Shown: in pieces, positions 51,746 to 61,900 of the stretch
How the letters are laid out: each line of letters begins with the position of its first letter
How positions within the stretch are numbered: the first letter of the stretch is position 1
Source: Luteolibacter arcticus
GTDB lineage: Bacteria; Verrucomicrobiota; Verrucomicrobiia; Verrucomicrobiales; Akkermansiaceae
Length of the DNA stretch: 64,000 nt
Assembly (NCBI RefSeq): GCF_025950235.1
Contig: NZ_JAPDDT010000001.1
Location: 186,001 to 250,000 of the forward strand
Direction: 5' to 3'
Program-made: the position numbers and the translations under genes
Notes under the pieces: generated by a model
Seen by the model: only the letters and a program-made list of their open reading frames with translations
Databases searched by the model: none
What the model was told of the DNA's origin: nothing

Positions 51746-52699
51746 ATGCCTCTCGTTCCTGCTTTGAAATCCGCCGTGCCGCTTGTGGTCGGCGTCGCCG
51801 TCGGCGTGATGGGTGCCACGCTCTTTCGCGAAAGCCTAACCGGCGCGAAAGGATCACCCGAGGAGCAAGTGGCCAGGCTGGAGGTCGACCTCAAGAAGGC
51901 CGAGAATCGTCTCGCTGCATTCGAGGAGGGGAGGCGGCCCAATGGCAGGACGGTGAAGGATGGATTGCGCGACATCGTCGATGATCTGCGTGCCGGCCGG
52001 CCGGTGACGCCGGACGATCTCTTGAAATTGACCAAGCCGCTGATGCGGGATTTGGAGCCGTTGCTGGAGCGGATGCGGGTGCGCGAGGAGAAGAATCGCA
52101 TCGAGAGCATGACGGGCGAACTGGCTCGGAAATACGATCTCACCGGCCCGCAACAGGAAGCGCTAAAGAAGTGGTTCGAGCAGAAGGCCGAGGCGGATGC
52201 GAAGGCGTGGAGCGCGCTCATGGGAAGCGACAGCACCACCTTCGAGGACATGATCCGCGCGACCCATGACGTCCGTCCGGACGAGGGGCTGGACGGCTTC
52301 ATGGAGTCGCAGCTCAGCGGGGAAAAGCTCGCCAGCTTCAAGACCGAGCGGATGGGCGAGCGTGCCGAGCGTGTCCAGCAGGAGGCCGACCGGCGCGTCC
52401 AGCGGCTCGATGGCATCGTGAAACTCGATGACCAGCAGCGCGACCAGGTCTTCGGCATCATGGCGCGAAACTCGCGCGACTACGACCCGGCGATGCAGCT
52501 CGAAGGGATCGGCGGCGAGATCGCTTCGACGCCTGGCGGCAATCGCCAGGATGCCATGCTTGCCGTGCTCCGGCCCGAGCAACGCGAAGCCTATGAGTCC
52601 GAACGCCAGCGCCAGCGTCAGAAGGCGGAGGAAGACCTTGGCCAGATCGGCCTGAGCCTGCCACCGAATTGGGATCTCCTCGACGATGAAGATTTCTGA
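51746..52699 (+). CDS. Membrane-anchored coiled-coil protein of an ABC exporter operon
   Basis: A 317-residue protein with one N-terminal membrane segment ('AVPLVVGVAVGVMGATLF') and a long, charged helical remainder with heptad character ('EEQVARLEVDLKKAENRLAA'). No LTxxQ or other motif is certain, although the C-terminal 'LDDQQRDQVF' and 'LRPEQREAYE' resemble Spy/CpxP-type LTxxQ segments. It overlaps the ATPase gene by 14 bp, so it probably works with the transporter. No family is assigned. Confidence 0.68.
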   Translation: MPLVPALKSAVPLVVGVAVGVMGATLFRESLTGAKGSPEEQVARLEVDLKKAENRLAAFEEGRRPNGRTVKDGLRDIVDDLRAGRPVTPDDLLKLTKPLMRDLEPLLERMRVREEKNRIESMTGELARKYDLTGPQQEALKKWFEQKAEADAKAWSALMGSDSTTFEDMIRATHDVRPDEGLDGFMESQLSGEKLASFKTERMGERAERVQQEADRRVQRLDGIVKLDDQQRDQVFGIMARNSRDYDPAMQLEGIGGEIASTPGGNRQDAMLAVLRPEQREAYESERQRQRQKAEEDLGQIGLSLPPNWDLLDDEDF

Positions 52700-53657
52700 G
52701 CCTGCCCACGTGCCGCGACCGGCCATCGACATCCGCGACCTGCGGGTGGACTACGGCAACTTCGTCGCGGTCGATGACCTCAGCTTGAAGGTGCCGCCCG
52801 GCGAGGTGTTCGGCCTGGTGGGCCCGAATGGCGCAGGCAAGACCAGCACCTTCCGCGTGCTGACGACCCTCATGGAGCCGACCTACGGCGAGGTGATCCT
52901 CGATGGTGTGGATGTCCTGGAGGATATCGAAAGCGCCCGCCGCATCATCGGCTACATGCCCGACCTCGCGCCGGTCCCGTCGGATTTAAAGATCGGCGAG
53001 TTTCTCGAATACTACGCCTCTGCCTACGGGTTGGGCAGTCTCGCACAGCGCCGGGACCGTGTCGCCGAGTGCTTGGAGGAGGTCGCCCTTTCCGATCTCC
53101 GCGACAAGTGGTGCAAGGAGCTTTCCCGCGGCCAGACCCAGCGGGTGGTCTTGGCGAAGACTCTGCTCCACCGGCCGCGTGTGCTGATCTTGGATGAGCC
53201 GGCCAGCGGTCTGGATCCCTTGGCTCGCCGCGATCTTCGCACGGCGCTGCGTCGCTTGGCCAAGACGGGGGCGACGGTTTTCATCAGCTCCCATATCCTC
53301 AGCGAGCTGGCCGAGATGTGCACTTCGTTGTGCGTGATGAACCGCGGCAGGCTGCTTGCTTCCGGCACGGTGGAGGAAGTCCGCCAGCAACTCGGCAACA
53401 CTGAGCGCACGATCACCGCGAGCCTGCTTCACCGGCACGAGGAAGCGGCCGCCTGGTTGGCCACGAGGCCCGCCGTCCATGACCTGAAGCTCGATGGCTC
53501 GCAGGTGGTCTTCGGCTTCAAGGGCACCGATGACGAGCAGGCGGATCTGATGGAGGGCTTGATCCGCGAGGGCTTCCGCGTTCGCGCCTTTGAAGAACGG
53601 CGCTCTTCCTTTGAAGACATCCTGGTGGAAGTCGCTGAATCCAACCGCCGCGCATGA
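52686..53657 (+). CDS. ABC-2 exporter ATP-binding protein
   Basis: An ATPase of 323 residues. Walker A is 'GPNGAGKTSTFRVL', Walker B is 'VLILDEPASGLDPLARRDL' and the switch His is in 'ISSHILSELAEM'. The signature is 'LSRGQTQRVVL' rather than LSGGQ, a known variant in this transporter group. A ~60-residue C-terminal domain follows. It overlaps the upstream gene by 14 bp and the permease by 4 bp (ATGA at 53654). The cargo is unknown. Confidence 0.9.
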   Translation: MKISEPAHVPRPAIDIRDLRVDYGNFVAVDDLSLKVPPGEVFGLVGPNGAGKTSTFRVLTTLMEPTYGEVILDGVDVLEDIESARRIIGYMPDLAPVPSDLKIGEFLEYYASAYGLGSLAQRRDRVAECLEEVALSDLRDKWCKELSRGQTQRVVLAKTLLHRPRVLILDEPASGLDPLARRDLRTALRRLAKTGATVFISSHILSELAEMCTSLCVMNRGRLLASGTVEEVRQQLGNTERTITASLLHRHEEAAAWLATRPAVHDLKLDGSQVVFGFKGTDDEQADLMEGLIREGFRVRAFEERRSSFEDILVEVAESNRRA

Positions 53658-55345
53658 CTGCTGCCGATTCCCAAACTCATCGTGTGTGGCAGGTATGGAA
53701 GAATCCGATCTTTCACCGCTACTGCCGCTCGCGATTGCGTCCTCGCGCCCTCGGTCTCGCGTCTTTGATCACGGGGTTGATTGCCGGCTTCATCGTGTTC
53801 ATGGCGAACTCCGGTGGAGTTCGCGCCGGCTTGTCGCCTTCGGATGCCGCGCGCATCGCCTTGCTCTTCTTGTTGGGATTCCAGTGCGTGATCCTCTTCA
53901 TCTTCGGAACCGCCCAGGCTGCCGGTGGCATGACTGCAGAGCGCGACGAAGGAGTGATCGACTACCAGCGGCTGATCCCGATGTCACCGCTCTCTAAGGT
54001 GCTTGGCTTTCTTTTCGGCCTGCCGGTGCGAGAGTATGCAATGTTTCTCATCATCCTGCCGTTCGCCGCTTGGGCGCTCTGGCTGGGTGAGATTTCGTGG
54101 CACGTGTGGCTGCCGCTCTACGCGATCATCTTCACGTCCGCGGTCACCTACCACCTGACCGGGCTGGTGACCGGTACGGTGGTGAAGAACCGCCGGTGGG
54201 CCTTCCTGCTTTCGATCGGAATCGTTTTCTGCCTATACACGATTATCCCGCAGATGGCGAAGGTTGGGCTGGTTTACTTCAAGTATCTAACCATTTGGCC
54301 GGTTATTGAAGAAAGCCTGCCGAAGCTGCTGCCGCGGACTGCGGGATCGGCGCTGGAAACCTTGCAGAATCTCGCGCCGACGGCGAAATTCTTCGGCCTC
54401 GATTTCTCGGAAGCGGTCTTCACTTTCTTCTCTCAACTCGGCCTCATCCTCACATTCCTGGTGATGCTCTGCCGCAAGTGGCGGAGGTCGGAATCGCACT
54501 TGTTAGGCAAGGTATGGGCGACGGGTTTCTACGTGTGGATCCAGATCCAGTTGCTGGGCAACTCGCTGCCACTGGTGGATGCGGGCAGCGTGTTTCCTTC
54601 CAAGGCCTTCAACCGGATGATGCGGGTTCGCCCCGGTTGGAATCCGGATCCCGGCGAAGCGGTGGCGATGTCCGGCATCTATGGGGTGATCTCCCTGATC
54701 CTGATCTTCATTTTTGCGAGCATCATCACGCCCTCGGCGGATAGCCAGGTCCGCGGCTGGCGGCGGGCGCGAAAGCAGGGCGTGAATTCGCTGCCCTTCT
54801 TCTCCGATGCGGCCACCGGTTTTTGGGCGGTGCTGATGATGTCGCTGGCAGGCGCGGCGGGTTGGTTCTTTTTCACCCGCGGGCTGGTCGAGTCGCGCTG
54901 GTTCCCGGGGCATGTGGTGCCGCTGCGGTTTTTCTTCTTCAACGTGCTGGTGATGGTTGCGGCAGGGGTGGGGTATCAGGTTCTGTTAGAGGCGAAGGGC
55001 GGACGTGTGGTCGGGCTGGTGACGATCTTCGTGGGAGTGGTCCCGGTGATGGCGGGGGCGGTGATCGTGCCGATCAGCGAGCGTCTGGCTCCGCTGGCGG
55101 TGTGGCTGTTCGGCATGTCGCCGGCGAGCTTGCCGGTCTTTGCGTCGGCGAGCCTGCTGTCGCTCTCCGAGCTGCCGCACGAGGTGGCACGCGCGGTGCC
55201 GCGGGCTTTCCAATTCTGGCTCTTCGTCACCACCTTGGCGTGTCTATGGCGGATCGGCCAGCTATGGCTTTCGCGGAAGGAGAAAGCGAGGAGCGTGCTG
55301 GACGGCGAGGTCGTGGCCGAGCGGACACTTGGTGCCAAAGATTGA
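53654..55345 (+). CDS. ABC-2 type transporter permease
   Basis: A 563-residue membrane protein with about 12 hydrophobic segments, beginning 'LITGLIAGFIVFMANSGG' and ending before the charged tail KEKARSVLDGEVVAER. 'QAAGGMTAERDEGVIDYQRL' is the cytoplasmic loop before TM3 seen in ABC-2 permeases. It starts at the ATGA overlap with the ATPase. The gene contains two YTGTTAGR octamers (54501, 54983). Exported substrate unknown. Confidence 0.85.
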   Translation: MTAADSQTHRVWQVWKNPIFHRYCRSRLRPRALGLASLITGLIAGFIVFMANSGGVRAGLSPSDAARIALLFLLGFQCVILFIFGTAQAAGGMTAERDEGVIDYQRLIPMSPLSKVLGFLFGLPVREYAMFLIILPFAAWALWLGEISWHVWLPLYAIIFTSAVTYHLTGLVTGTVVKNRRWAFLLSIGIVFCLYTIIPQMAKVGLVYFKYLTIWPVIEESLPKLLPRTAGSALETLQNLAPTAKFFGLDFSEAVFTFFSQLGLILTFLVMLCRKWRRSESHLLGKVWATGFYVWIQIQLLGNSLPLVDAGSVFPSKAFNRMMRVRPGWNPDPGEAVAMSGIYGVISLILIFIFASIITPSADSQVRGWRRARKQGVNSLPFFSDAATGFWAVLMMSLAGAAGWFFFTRGLVESRWFPGHVVPLRFFFFNVLVMVAAGVGYQVLLEAKGGRVVGLVTIFVGVVPVMAGAVIVPISERLAPLAVWLFGMSPASLPVFASASLLSLSELPHEVARAVPRAFQFWLFVTTLACLWRIGQLWLSRKEKARSVLDGEVVAERTLGAKD

Positions 55346-55610
55346 CATCGCAGCAGTGGTCGAAGACCCGGACTGCGTGCAGCCTTGCTGCCGCTCGAAG
55401 TCAGAAGCCATGCTGCGAGGAAGCACCCGGGTGCTTCCGCCTCACCTCACCGCTCTGATGCACCGCTCGCCCCCCTAACAAGGCGAGCTGCCAGGGACCG
55501 TTCAGCGGGCCAGCGGCCCGCGCCCCCAGCGGGCCTGCGACCGCGGGCCGTGGGCCTGGAGAAGCACCTGACAGCATCACTTCATCCATCAACTCCGCCC
55601 GGGTCTCCGA
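55346..55610. other. Gap with GC-rich short repeats
   Basis: The gap contains GCGGGCCAGCGGCCCGC, GCGGGCC and GGCCCGCG motifs. They resemble the hairpin at 48291-48307. No gene is recognised. Confidence 0.4.
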
Positions 55611-55970
55611 TTACTGGGGTGGGCTTTTCTCGTCGTTCCTCAGGATTTCCACCGAGCGTCGGGTGCGCTCGGCGAGCAGGCAGCGCGCGGCGGCGACTAG
55701 CACGACCACGCAGATGACGGCCGCCGCGGCGTGAAACCAACGGGGCTCGGCACCGAGTTCCGGCAGCGTTCGCACCGCGCCTAACAGCGCGAGCACCGCC
55801 GCACCGACGATGCCGTGCCACTTCGCCTTGATCGAGAAGATCCCGCAGATGACCAGCCCGCCTCCGAGCGTGAGGCCACCTTGCAGCAGGGTCGGGTCCT
55901 TGGTCTGCTGGAAAACCACCAAACCGAGGAGGGCGATCAGGATGCCGCCGATGAAGATCAGGATGCGCAC
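55611..55970 (-). CDS. Small four-helix membrane protein
   Basis: A 119-residue protein with hydrophobic segments 'ILIFIGGILIALLGLVVFQ', 'GGLTLGGGLVICGIFSI', 'GIVGAAVLALLGAVRTL' and 'AAAVICVVVLVAAARCLL'. No family recognised. It follows the phosphodiesterase gene by 9 bp on the same strand and may be co-expressed. Confidence 0.65.
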   Translation of the reverse strand: MRILIFIGGILIALLGLVVFQQTKDPTLLQGGLTLGGGLVICGIFSIKAKWHGIVGAAVLALLGAVRTLPELGAEPRWFHAAAAVICVVVLVAAARCLLAERTRRSVEILRNDEKSPPQ

Positions 55971-55979
55971 GCGCGGAGG

Positions 55980-56600
55980 CTATGCCGGGGTGTTGCCGCG
56001 GTCGATGACGACCTTTGATTCCGGCCCGAGTTCGCGCACCCAGCGTTGCAGGGCAGGGAAGAACTCGCGGAACCCATTTTCAAACTCTCCCCGATGGCGA
56101 CGCAGGTCCTTGATCGCCTCGCGGATGGGCACAAAGCGAGGATGCCGGTGCGAGACGCGGTGGAAGACTCCATCGAGGCCATCGTCGGTGCCGTAGTGTC
56201 CCAGCCAGTCGTCAGCGATCCGCTCTTCCAATGTGTCGGCGAGGTCGGCCGGGAGGATGGCGAGGTGACTACTGAGGGAGTCATTGCAGGTGTCGATGAA
56301 CTCGCGGAACGGGACCGGGCTGCATTCGTCCCAGTGCCGCGTGAGAAAGTGATCGTGAACAAGATCGACGATTACTCCGGCGAAGCGACGGCGCTCTGGA
56401 GGCACAAGCACTTTCAACCGCGCCGTCACCGGATGCTCGTCGGCGAAGCGGTCGATCGCCCGATGGCGGACGATGCCTTGCACGACCCGCAATGGCAGCG
56501 CCAGTGACTCCGGCCGCCCGGTTACGAAGTCGCCCAGCAGATTGCCGACCCGGGAGGCCGGATCGTCTTCGGCCAGAAGGAAGTGGGCGAGGTAGTTCAA
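55980..56600 (-). CDS. acpH: Acyl-carrier-protein phosphodiesterase-like (DUF479)
   Basis: A 206-residue protein starting at a TTG, 'LNYLAHFLLAEDDPASRVGN'. The family normally begins MNYLAH, so TTG is chosen; a GGGG precedes it. 'LLGDFVTGRPESLALPLRVV', 'GIVRHRAIDRFADEHPV', and 'GVIVDLVHDHFLTRHW' are the usual AcpH motifs with His/Asp metal ligands. It would remove phosphopantetheine from ACP. The start overlaps none of the divergent class IV aminotransferase gene, whose GTG is 78 bp away. Confidence 0.8.
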   Translation of the reverse strand: MNYLAHFLLAEDDPASRVGNLLGDFVTGRPESLALPLRVVQGIVRHRAIDRFADEHPVTARLKVLVPPERRRFAGVIVDLVHDHFLTRHWDECSPVPFREFIDTCNDSLSSHLAILPADLADTLEERIADDWLGHYGTDDGLDGVFHRVSHRHPRFVPIREAIKDLRRHRGEFENGFREFFPALQRWVRELGPESKVVIDRGNTPA

Positions 56601-56678
56601 CGCCCCATTGGAGAGCCGGATGGCACCTCGCGCAATGCGGGCTTTCCGCCGTCTGCCGCGCTGGCACAAAGTCGCCGC

Positions 56679-57482
56679 GTGAGCTGGATCTGGTGCAATG
56701 GCGACTTTCTCGATGGCCCGCTGGCGATTTCGCCGACTGACCGCGGGCTGACGAACGGGCTGGGACTGTTCGAGACGGTGCTGGCGCTCGACGGCCAGCC
56801 GGTCGCGATCGATCTGCATCTGGCCCGCATGAAGGCCGGAGCGGCGCGCTTGCGCTGGAGCCTGGAGGCGGAAGAAATCGGGGATGCGATCCCGAGTCTG
56901 TTAGAACGGTGCGGCTTGGCGAACCAGCGCGCGCGTGTCCGCATCGCGATGACAGCCGGGGTAGGGGACCTGCGCGATCTGGCCCGCGGGGTCGATTCGC
57001 TGACGTGGATCACCGCCGCCGCCTGCCCGCCGCCGCCGGAGTCAGTGAGCCTCGTGACCTCTTCGTTTCCCCGCAACGAGCGCTCGCCGTTGGCGGGGCT
57101 GAAATGCGCGTCGTATGCGGAGAACCTGATCGCCCTTGATCAGGCGCGCCGTGCTGGTGCCGATGAAGCGGTGTTTTTCAACACCCGCGGAGAGCTGTGC
57201 GAGGCAACCACCGCGAATGTGTTCCTGGTGAAGGACGGAGTGACCCTCACGCCTCCACTCGCCTCCGGCTGTCTGCCGGGAACGATGCGAGAACGGGTGA
57301 TGTGCCAGATCCCGGTGAGGGAAGTCGCGCTGGAAGTCCACGACGTGGAAACCGCGGACGAACTCTTCCTCACCTCCTCCACCCGCGGCGTGGTGCCGGT
57401 GGCTGCCATTGATGGCCGATCACTTTCGCCCGGCCCCGTGGCGGAACAGCTGCGCGGATCCGGTTGGGAGCGATGGAAATGA
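56679..57482 (+). CDS. pabC: Class IV aminotransferase / aminodeoxychorismate lyase-like
   Basis: A PLP-dependent fold-IV enzyme of 267 residues. The N-terminal 'IWCNGDFLDGPLAISPTDRG' and 'GLTNGLGLFETVLALDGQ' are characteristic, the PLP lysine is in 'LKCASYAENLIALDQARRAG', and 'NTRGELCEATTANVFLVKDG' is conserved. The start is GTG at 56679, which aligns with the family; the frame to 56583 overlaps acpH. It may be 4-amino-4-deoxychorismate lyase or a branched-chain/D-amino-acid aminotransferase; the name is provisional. Confidence 0.75.
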   Translation: MSWIWCNGDFLDGPLAISPTDRGLTNGLGLFETVLALDGQPVAIDLHLARMKAGAARLRWSLEAEEIGDAIPSLLERCGLANQRARVRIAMTAGVGDLRDLARGVDSLTWITAAACPPPPESVSLVTSSFPRNERSPLAGLKCASYAENLIALDQARRAGADEAVFFNTRGELCEATTANVFLVKDGVTLTPPLASGCLPGTMRERVMCQIPVREVALEVHDVETADELFLTSSTRGVVPVAAIDGRSLSPGPVAEQLRGSGWERWK

Positions 57483-57490
57483 TCGATCGA

Positions 57491-58582
57491 TCAATCGATC
57501 GGCTCGAGTTCCTTTGTTCCGACCTCGGCGGCGAGCTGATTGAACTCCATCAGTTCGGCGGCGGTGAAGTGCAGGCCTCCGGCGGCATCCGACTTCTTGC
57601 GGGCCTCGGCTTCGAACTGTCCCGGCAAGATGCAGCCGTCGTTGCCGTGGCCGAAGATGTCCTTCAGCACCACCTTGAGGTTCTCCATCTGGTCGCGGCC
57701 CTTGACGAAGTCGCCGCCGGAGATCGCGTCAGGGTGGATGACCTGGAAGTAGAATGAGGCGGTGGTCTTTTCGCCAGCCGGAGCCAGCGCCGAGCGACCG
57801 CGCAGGGTCGGCAGCGAACCGCCGATCAGGCCGGCGTAGAGTTCGTTGATCAGGCACATCGCGTAGCCCTTGTGCGCGCCGAAGGGTAGCAGCGCCGCGA
57901 CCTCATTCGGGTCGGTGGTCGGCTTGCCGTCCTTGTCGACGGCGGCACCGGGCGGGAGGGACTTGCCTTCGCGCTTGAGCACTTGGACGCGGCCCATCGC
58001 GACCGTGGAGGTGGCCCAGTCGCTGACGACCGGGAAGCCGATCGCATCGGTCGTCGGGAAGCCCCACGAGTGCGGGTTGGTGCCGAGGGTGGGGAACTTG
58101 CCGCCGAAAGGAACCACTTCCGCGAGGGTCGAGGTGCAGTTGGTGTAGGCGATGTAGCCGCGCTCGGCGGCTTCCATCACGTAACCGCCGCCCCACAGGT
58201 AGTGGAAGGCATTGTCCACGCTGACCTGGCCGATGCCGTATTGGTCGGCCAGCTCGATGCAGCGCTCGATCGCCCGGTAGGCGACGCTTTGGCCGAGCTT
58301 GCGGTTGGCATTCCAGATCTCGGAGCCGGCAAAACGGGACGGAATCACCTCGATCTCCGCGCCCGGGACGCAGCCACCGTTGGCACTGCCAAAAAGGTGG
58401 TCGAGATGCAGCGCCTTGAGCGCGTGGTGGGTGCGGATTCCGTGGCGCGCCGCTTCGGCCGCCAGCTTGGCTCCTTCCGCCGCCTCGTCGGCCGTGAAGC
58501 CGCGGGAACGGTAGGCTGCCTCGACGAGCTGATCGTGAGCGGTTCGGGAAACGGTCAGGAAGTCGGAGAGCACAGCGGACAT
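57491..58582 (-). CDS. Ldh2-family malate/lactate/sulfolactate-type dehydrogenase
   Basis: NAD(P)-dependent dehydrogenase of 363 residues. 'ALHLDHLFGSANGGCVPGAE' near residue 58, 'VSVDNAFHYLWGGGYVMEAA', 'GTNPHSWGFPTTDAIGFPVV' and 'LPFGAHKGYAMCLINELYAG' are the successive motifs of the Ldh2 family. Substrate (malate, lactate, sulfolactate, ureidoglycolate or a sugar acid) cannot be named. It converges with the class IV aminotransferase gene, 9 bp apart. Confidence 0.85.
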   Translation of the reverse strand: MSAVLSDFLTVSRTAHDQLVEAAYRSRGFTADEAAEGAKLAAEAARHGIRTHHALKALHLDHLFGSANGGCVPGAEIEVIPSRFAGSEIWNANRKLGQSVAYRAIERCIELADQYGIGQVSVDNAFHYLWGGGYVMEAAERGYIAYTNCTSTLAEVVPFGGKFPTLGTNPHSWGFPTTDAIGFPVVSDWATSTVAMGRVQVLKREGKSLPPGAAVDKDGKPTTDPNEVAALLPFGAHKGYAMCLINELYAGLIGGSLPTLRGRSALAPAGEKTTASFYFQVIHPDAISGGDFVKGRDQMENLKVVLKDIFGHGNDGCILPGQFEAEARKKSDAAGGLHFTAAELMEFNQLAAEVGTKELEPID

Positions 58583-58925
58583 ATTGGAAGACCGACAGTA
58601 AATGCTAAGATGTCGGACAACTCAAGCCTGGATTCCTCGCCCGAACGGGTGAGATTGTGGTCGGAATTCAAGCTGCCGGAAGTCGGCCGCAAAGCTCGTG
58701 CTTTCGCCAGTGGTGGCGGTGTCATTTTCCGGAAAGAGTCGGGGCGCTACAAAATGATTTGGAAACCTAAGAGTTCGCAAATCTCAACAGGTGGTATTAA
58801 AATTGTATCGGCACCACAAAATGTAGGGTGTATTCACCCGAAAGCTTTTCCGCGGCCCATTCCGGGCTACGGTAGCCGATGTCCGGAATCCCTCCCGGAC
58901 TGAACCTCTCATCCGCTTCTGTCGC
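58583..58925. other. Gap between divergent Ldh2 and smc genes, with one weak ORF
   Basis: A 97-codon frame begins at an ATG at 58610 ('MSDNSSLDSSPERV') and ends at 58903. It has no family match or ribosome-binding site that I can see, so I do not call it a gene. Promoters for both flanking genes must lie here. Confidence 0.35.
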
Positions 58926-61900
58926 ATGTATTTAAAGTCCCTCGACATCCACGGCTTCAAGTCCTTCGCGGACAAGACCAAGATCGAGTTCCACAAGGGC
59001 GTCACCGGCATCGTCGGCCCCAACGGCTGCGGTAAGTCGAACGTCGTCGATGCCATCCGCTGGGTGCTCGGTGAGACCTCCGCCAAGGCCCTGCGCGGCG
59101 GCGAAATGTCGGACGTCATTTTCAACGGCACCGAGCGCCGCAAGCCGCTTGGCATGGCCGAGGTGACGCTGACCATGGCCGATTGCGAGGCTGCCCTGAA
59201 GGTGGACTACAACGAGGTCTCGCTGACCCGCCGCGTCTTCCGCGACGGCAAGTCCGAGTATCGGATCAATGGCACGCTCTGCCGCCTGAAGGACATCCAT
59301 GACCTGCTCATGGACACCGGCATCGGCCGCACCGCCTACTCGATCATGGCGCAGGGCCAGATCGACCAGATCCTTTCGTCAAAGCCGGAAGAGCGCCGCA
59401 TGGTCTTCGAAGAGGCCGCCGGGATCACCAAGTACAAGCGCGAGAAGAAGGAAGCGCTGCGCAAGCTGGAGTTCACCGAGGCCAACCTGCTGCGTGTGTC
59501 CGACGTGCTCGCCGAGCAGGAGCGCCGGATGAATTCGCTCAAGCGCCAGGTCGCCAAGGCCCGCCGTTATCAGGCGCTGGCGGGTGACGTGCGGATCCTG
59601 GACACGCACCTCGGCCACCGCCGGTTCGTGGAGATGACCGCCGAGCGCGATGAGCTGAAGACCTCGATCCGCTCGCTCGAGTCGGCCGAGTTCGACCTGG
59701 AGCGCCTGATGGCCCCGAAGGAGGAAGCCGTCGCCGACGCCCGTCTTGCCGCCCGCAATTTCGAAGGCGAGCTCGCCGACCTCCGTCAGCAACTCAACTC
59801 CCACCGCAATGCGCTGTCCGCCGCACAGGGCCGCGTCGCTTTCAACGAGGAGCGCAAGTCCGAGCTTGAAGGCCGGATTTCCCAGAACCGCGAGGAGATC
59901 GAGACGACCCGCGAGAAGCTCGCCCAGCAGGAGTTCGACGTGGTCGCCGCGAATGAGGCGCTGGAGCAACTCGCCCGCCGCATCGCCGAGCAGGAGATCC
60001 AGCTTGGCGATCAGGAAGAGCGGACCCGTATGGCCCGCGGCGGTCGTGAGGAGATCGAAGCCCAGCTCCGCGAGGCCCGTGCCGAAGCGAACCGTGCGCA
60101 GACCATCATCGCATCCACCCAGGCCCGCATCGAAAGCTCGCTGGCCCAGCTTGAGACCAGCCGCGAGCGTGCCCGCATGCTGGCCGATGAAGAGCAGCGC
60201 CTGAACCTCGAGATCGAGGAAGCGAACGAGCAGCGCAACCGCATCGTCGTGGAACTCGATGAGCACTCCGCTCGCACGGGTGAACTTGAGGAAGCCTTCC
60301 AGAAGGCCGAGCGCACCTATCAGCACACCCGCGGCGACCTCGATGCCTCGCGCACCGCAGCCACCGACGCGAACAAGATTCTGGCCCAGCGCGACTCGCG
60401 CCTGAAGGTCGTGCGCCAGCTCGTTGCCAGCGGCGAGGGCTTTGAAAAGGGCACCCGCAAGGTGCTCGATGGACTCGACGACGCCGAGCGCTTCAAGCCG
60501 GGCATCCACGGCGTGCTCGCCGGCTTCATCGAAGCGGATCGCTCGTGCGCCCGCGCCATCGAGACGGCGCTCGGGAAGCACTTGCAGGCCGTTTTGGTTT
60601 CCGACGAAAAGCTCGCCGACGCGATCATCTCACGGCTCACCGAGAAGCGTCTCGGCGTGGCCTCGATCCTGCCTGAGTCGTTCGTCGGTCACTCGGTCAG
60701 CACCCAGATGGAGGCTGTGCCGGAAGGCGCGATCGGCTGGGCGCTCGACAAGGTGAAGTCAGACCCGCGCGTTGCCCGCGTGATTGAGCGGCTGTTGGAG
60801 AAGGTCCTCATCGTCCCGAATTACGCCACCGCGATGCGCCTGCGTTCGTCGCTTGCTGACGTGACGATGGTCACGCAGGCCGGTGAACTGATCGGCGCGG
60901 AAGGCGTGATCCACGGTGGCGACGCAGGCGAAGGCAACGTGTCTGTGCTCGAGCTGCAGAACGAAGTCCGCGACCTCGAAGTCGAAGTGGCTGGCCTCGT
61001 CGAAGCCGAGGAAGCCGCCCGCCAACGTGTGGTCGATCTCGAAGCCTCGTTGTCGCAGCTTCAGGAAGAAGTCGAAGTCGCCCGCGAGCGCATCCAGCGC
61101 CACAAGGTCGAACTTTCCACGTTGCAAGGCCAGCTCACCCTCGCCACCCGTGAGGTCGAGAGCGTGCAGACGAAGATCGAGAACGTGCAGTGGGAACGCG
61201 GCGAACTCGATAACCGCGAGCAGGCTGCCAACGACAGCCGCAGTGGTCTGGAAAGCGAACTCTCGATGGCCCGTGAGCGCCTCGAAGGCCACGAGGAAGA
61301 CCAGCGGCGCCTTCAGTCGCAGGTCGAAGGATCGCAGCGCGACGAAGCCGAGCTTGCCCAAGCGCTCAACGAGCTGCGCACGTCGCTGGCCGTCGAGCGT
61401 CAGGCCAAGCAAGCGGCCGAGGCACAACAGCAGCCGATGGAGGCCCGCCTGAGTGAGCTTCGCGAGCTTTCCATTCGCCGCGAGACCGAGATCGAGTCGT
61501 TTGTCCAGCGCATCGAATCCGCCGCCGCGGAGAATGCGCGCCTTGCCGAGGAAGTCGAAACCCACCAGGCCGAGGCGGAAGACCTCGCGGTAGAAATCGA
61601 GTCTCGCTCCGCCCGCCGCAACGAGTTGCTGGAAGCGATCGACAAGTCGGAAGGCGAACTTTCCGAAGCCCGCCGCCGTCACGCCAAGGCCGCCGAACAA
61701 CGCGGCCGCGAGGAAGTCGCCATCACCAAGATCGAGCTGCGCCTCGAAAGCCTGGTGACGTCGATCCTCGAACGCCATCAGGTCGAGCTCTCCGCTTTTG
61801 AGCCGGATGCGCACGCGCTGCTTTCCTGCATCGCCTCGCAGAAGGCGCAGCAGTCACGCGGTGGTCGCCAGAGCTTCGTGGAAAACGAAGGCGGGGAAGA

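Noticed and set aside
58610..58903. 97-codon frame upstream of smc as a gene
   Set aside because: No family resemblance, no ribosome-binding site, and it lies in the region needed for divergent promoters.
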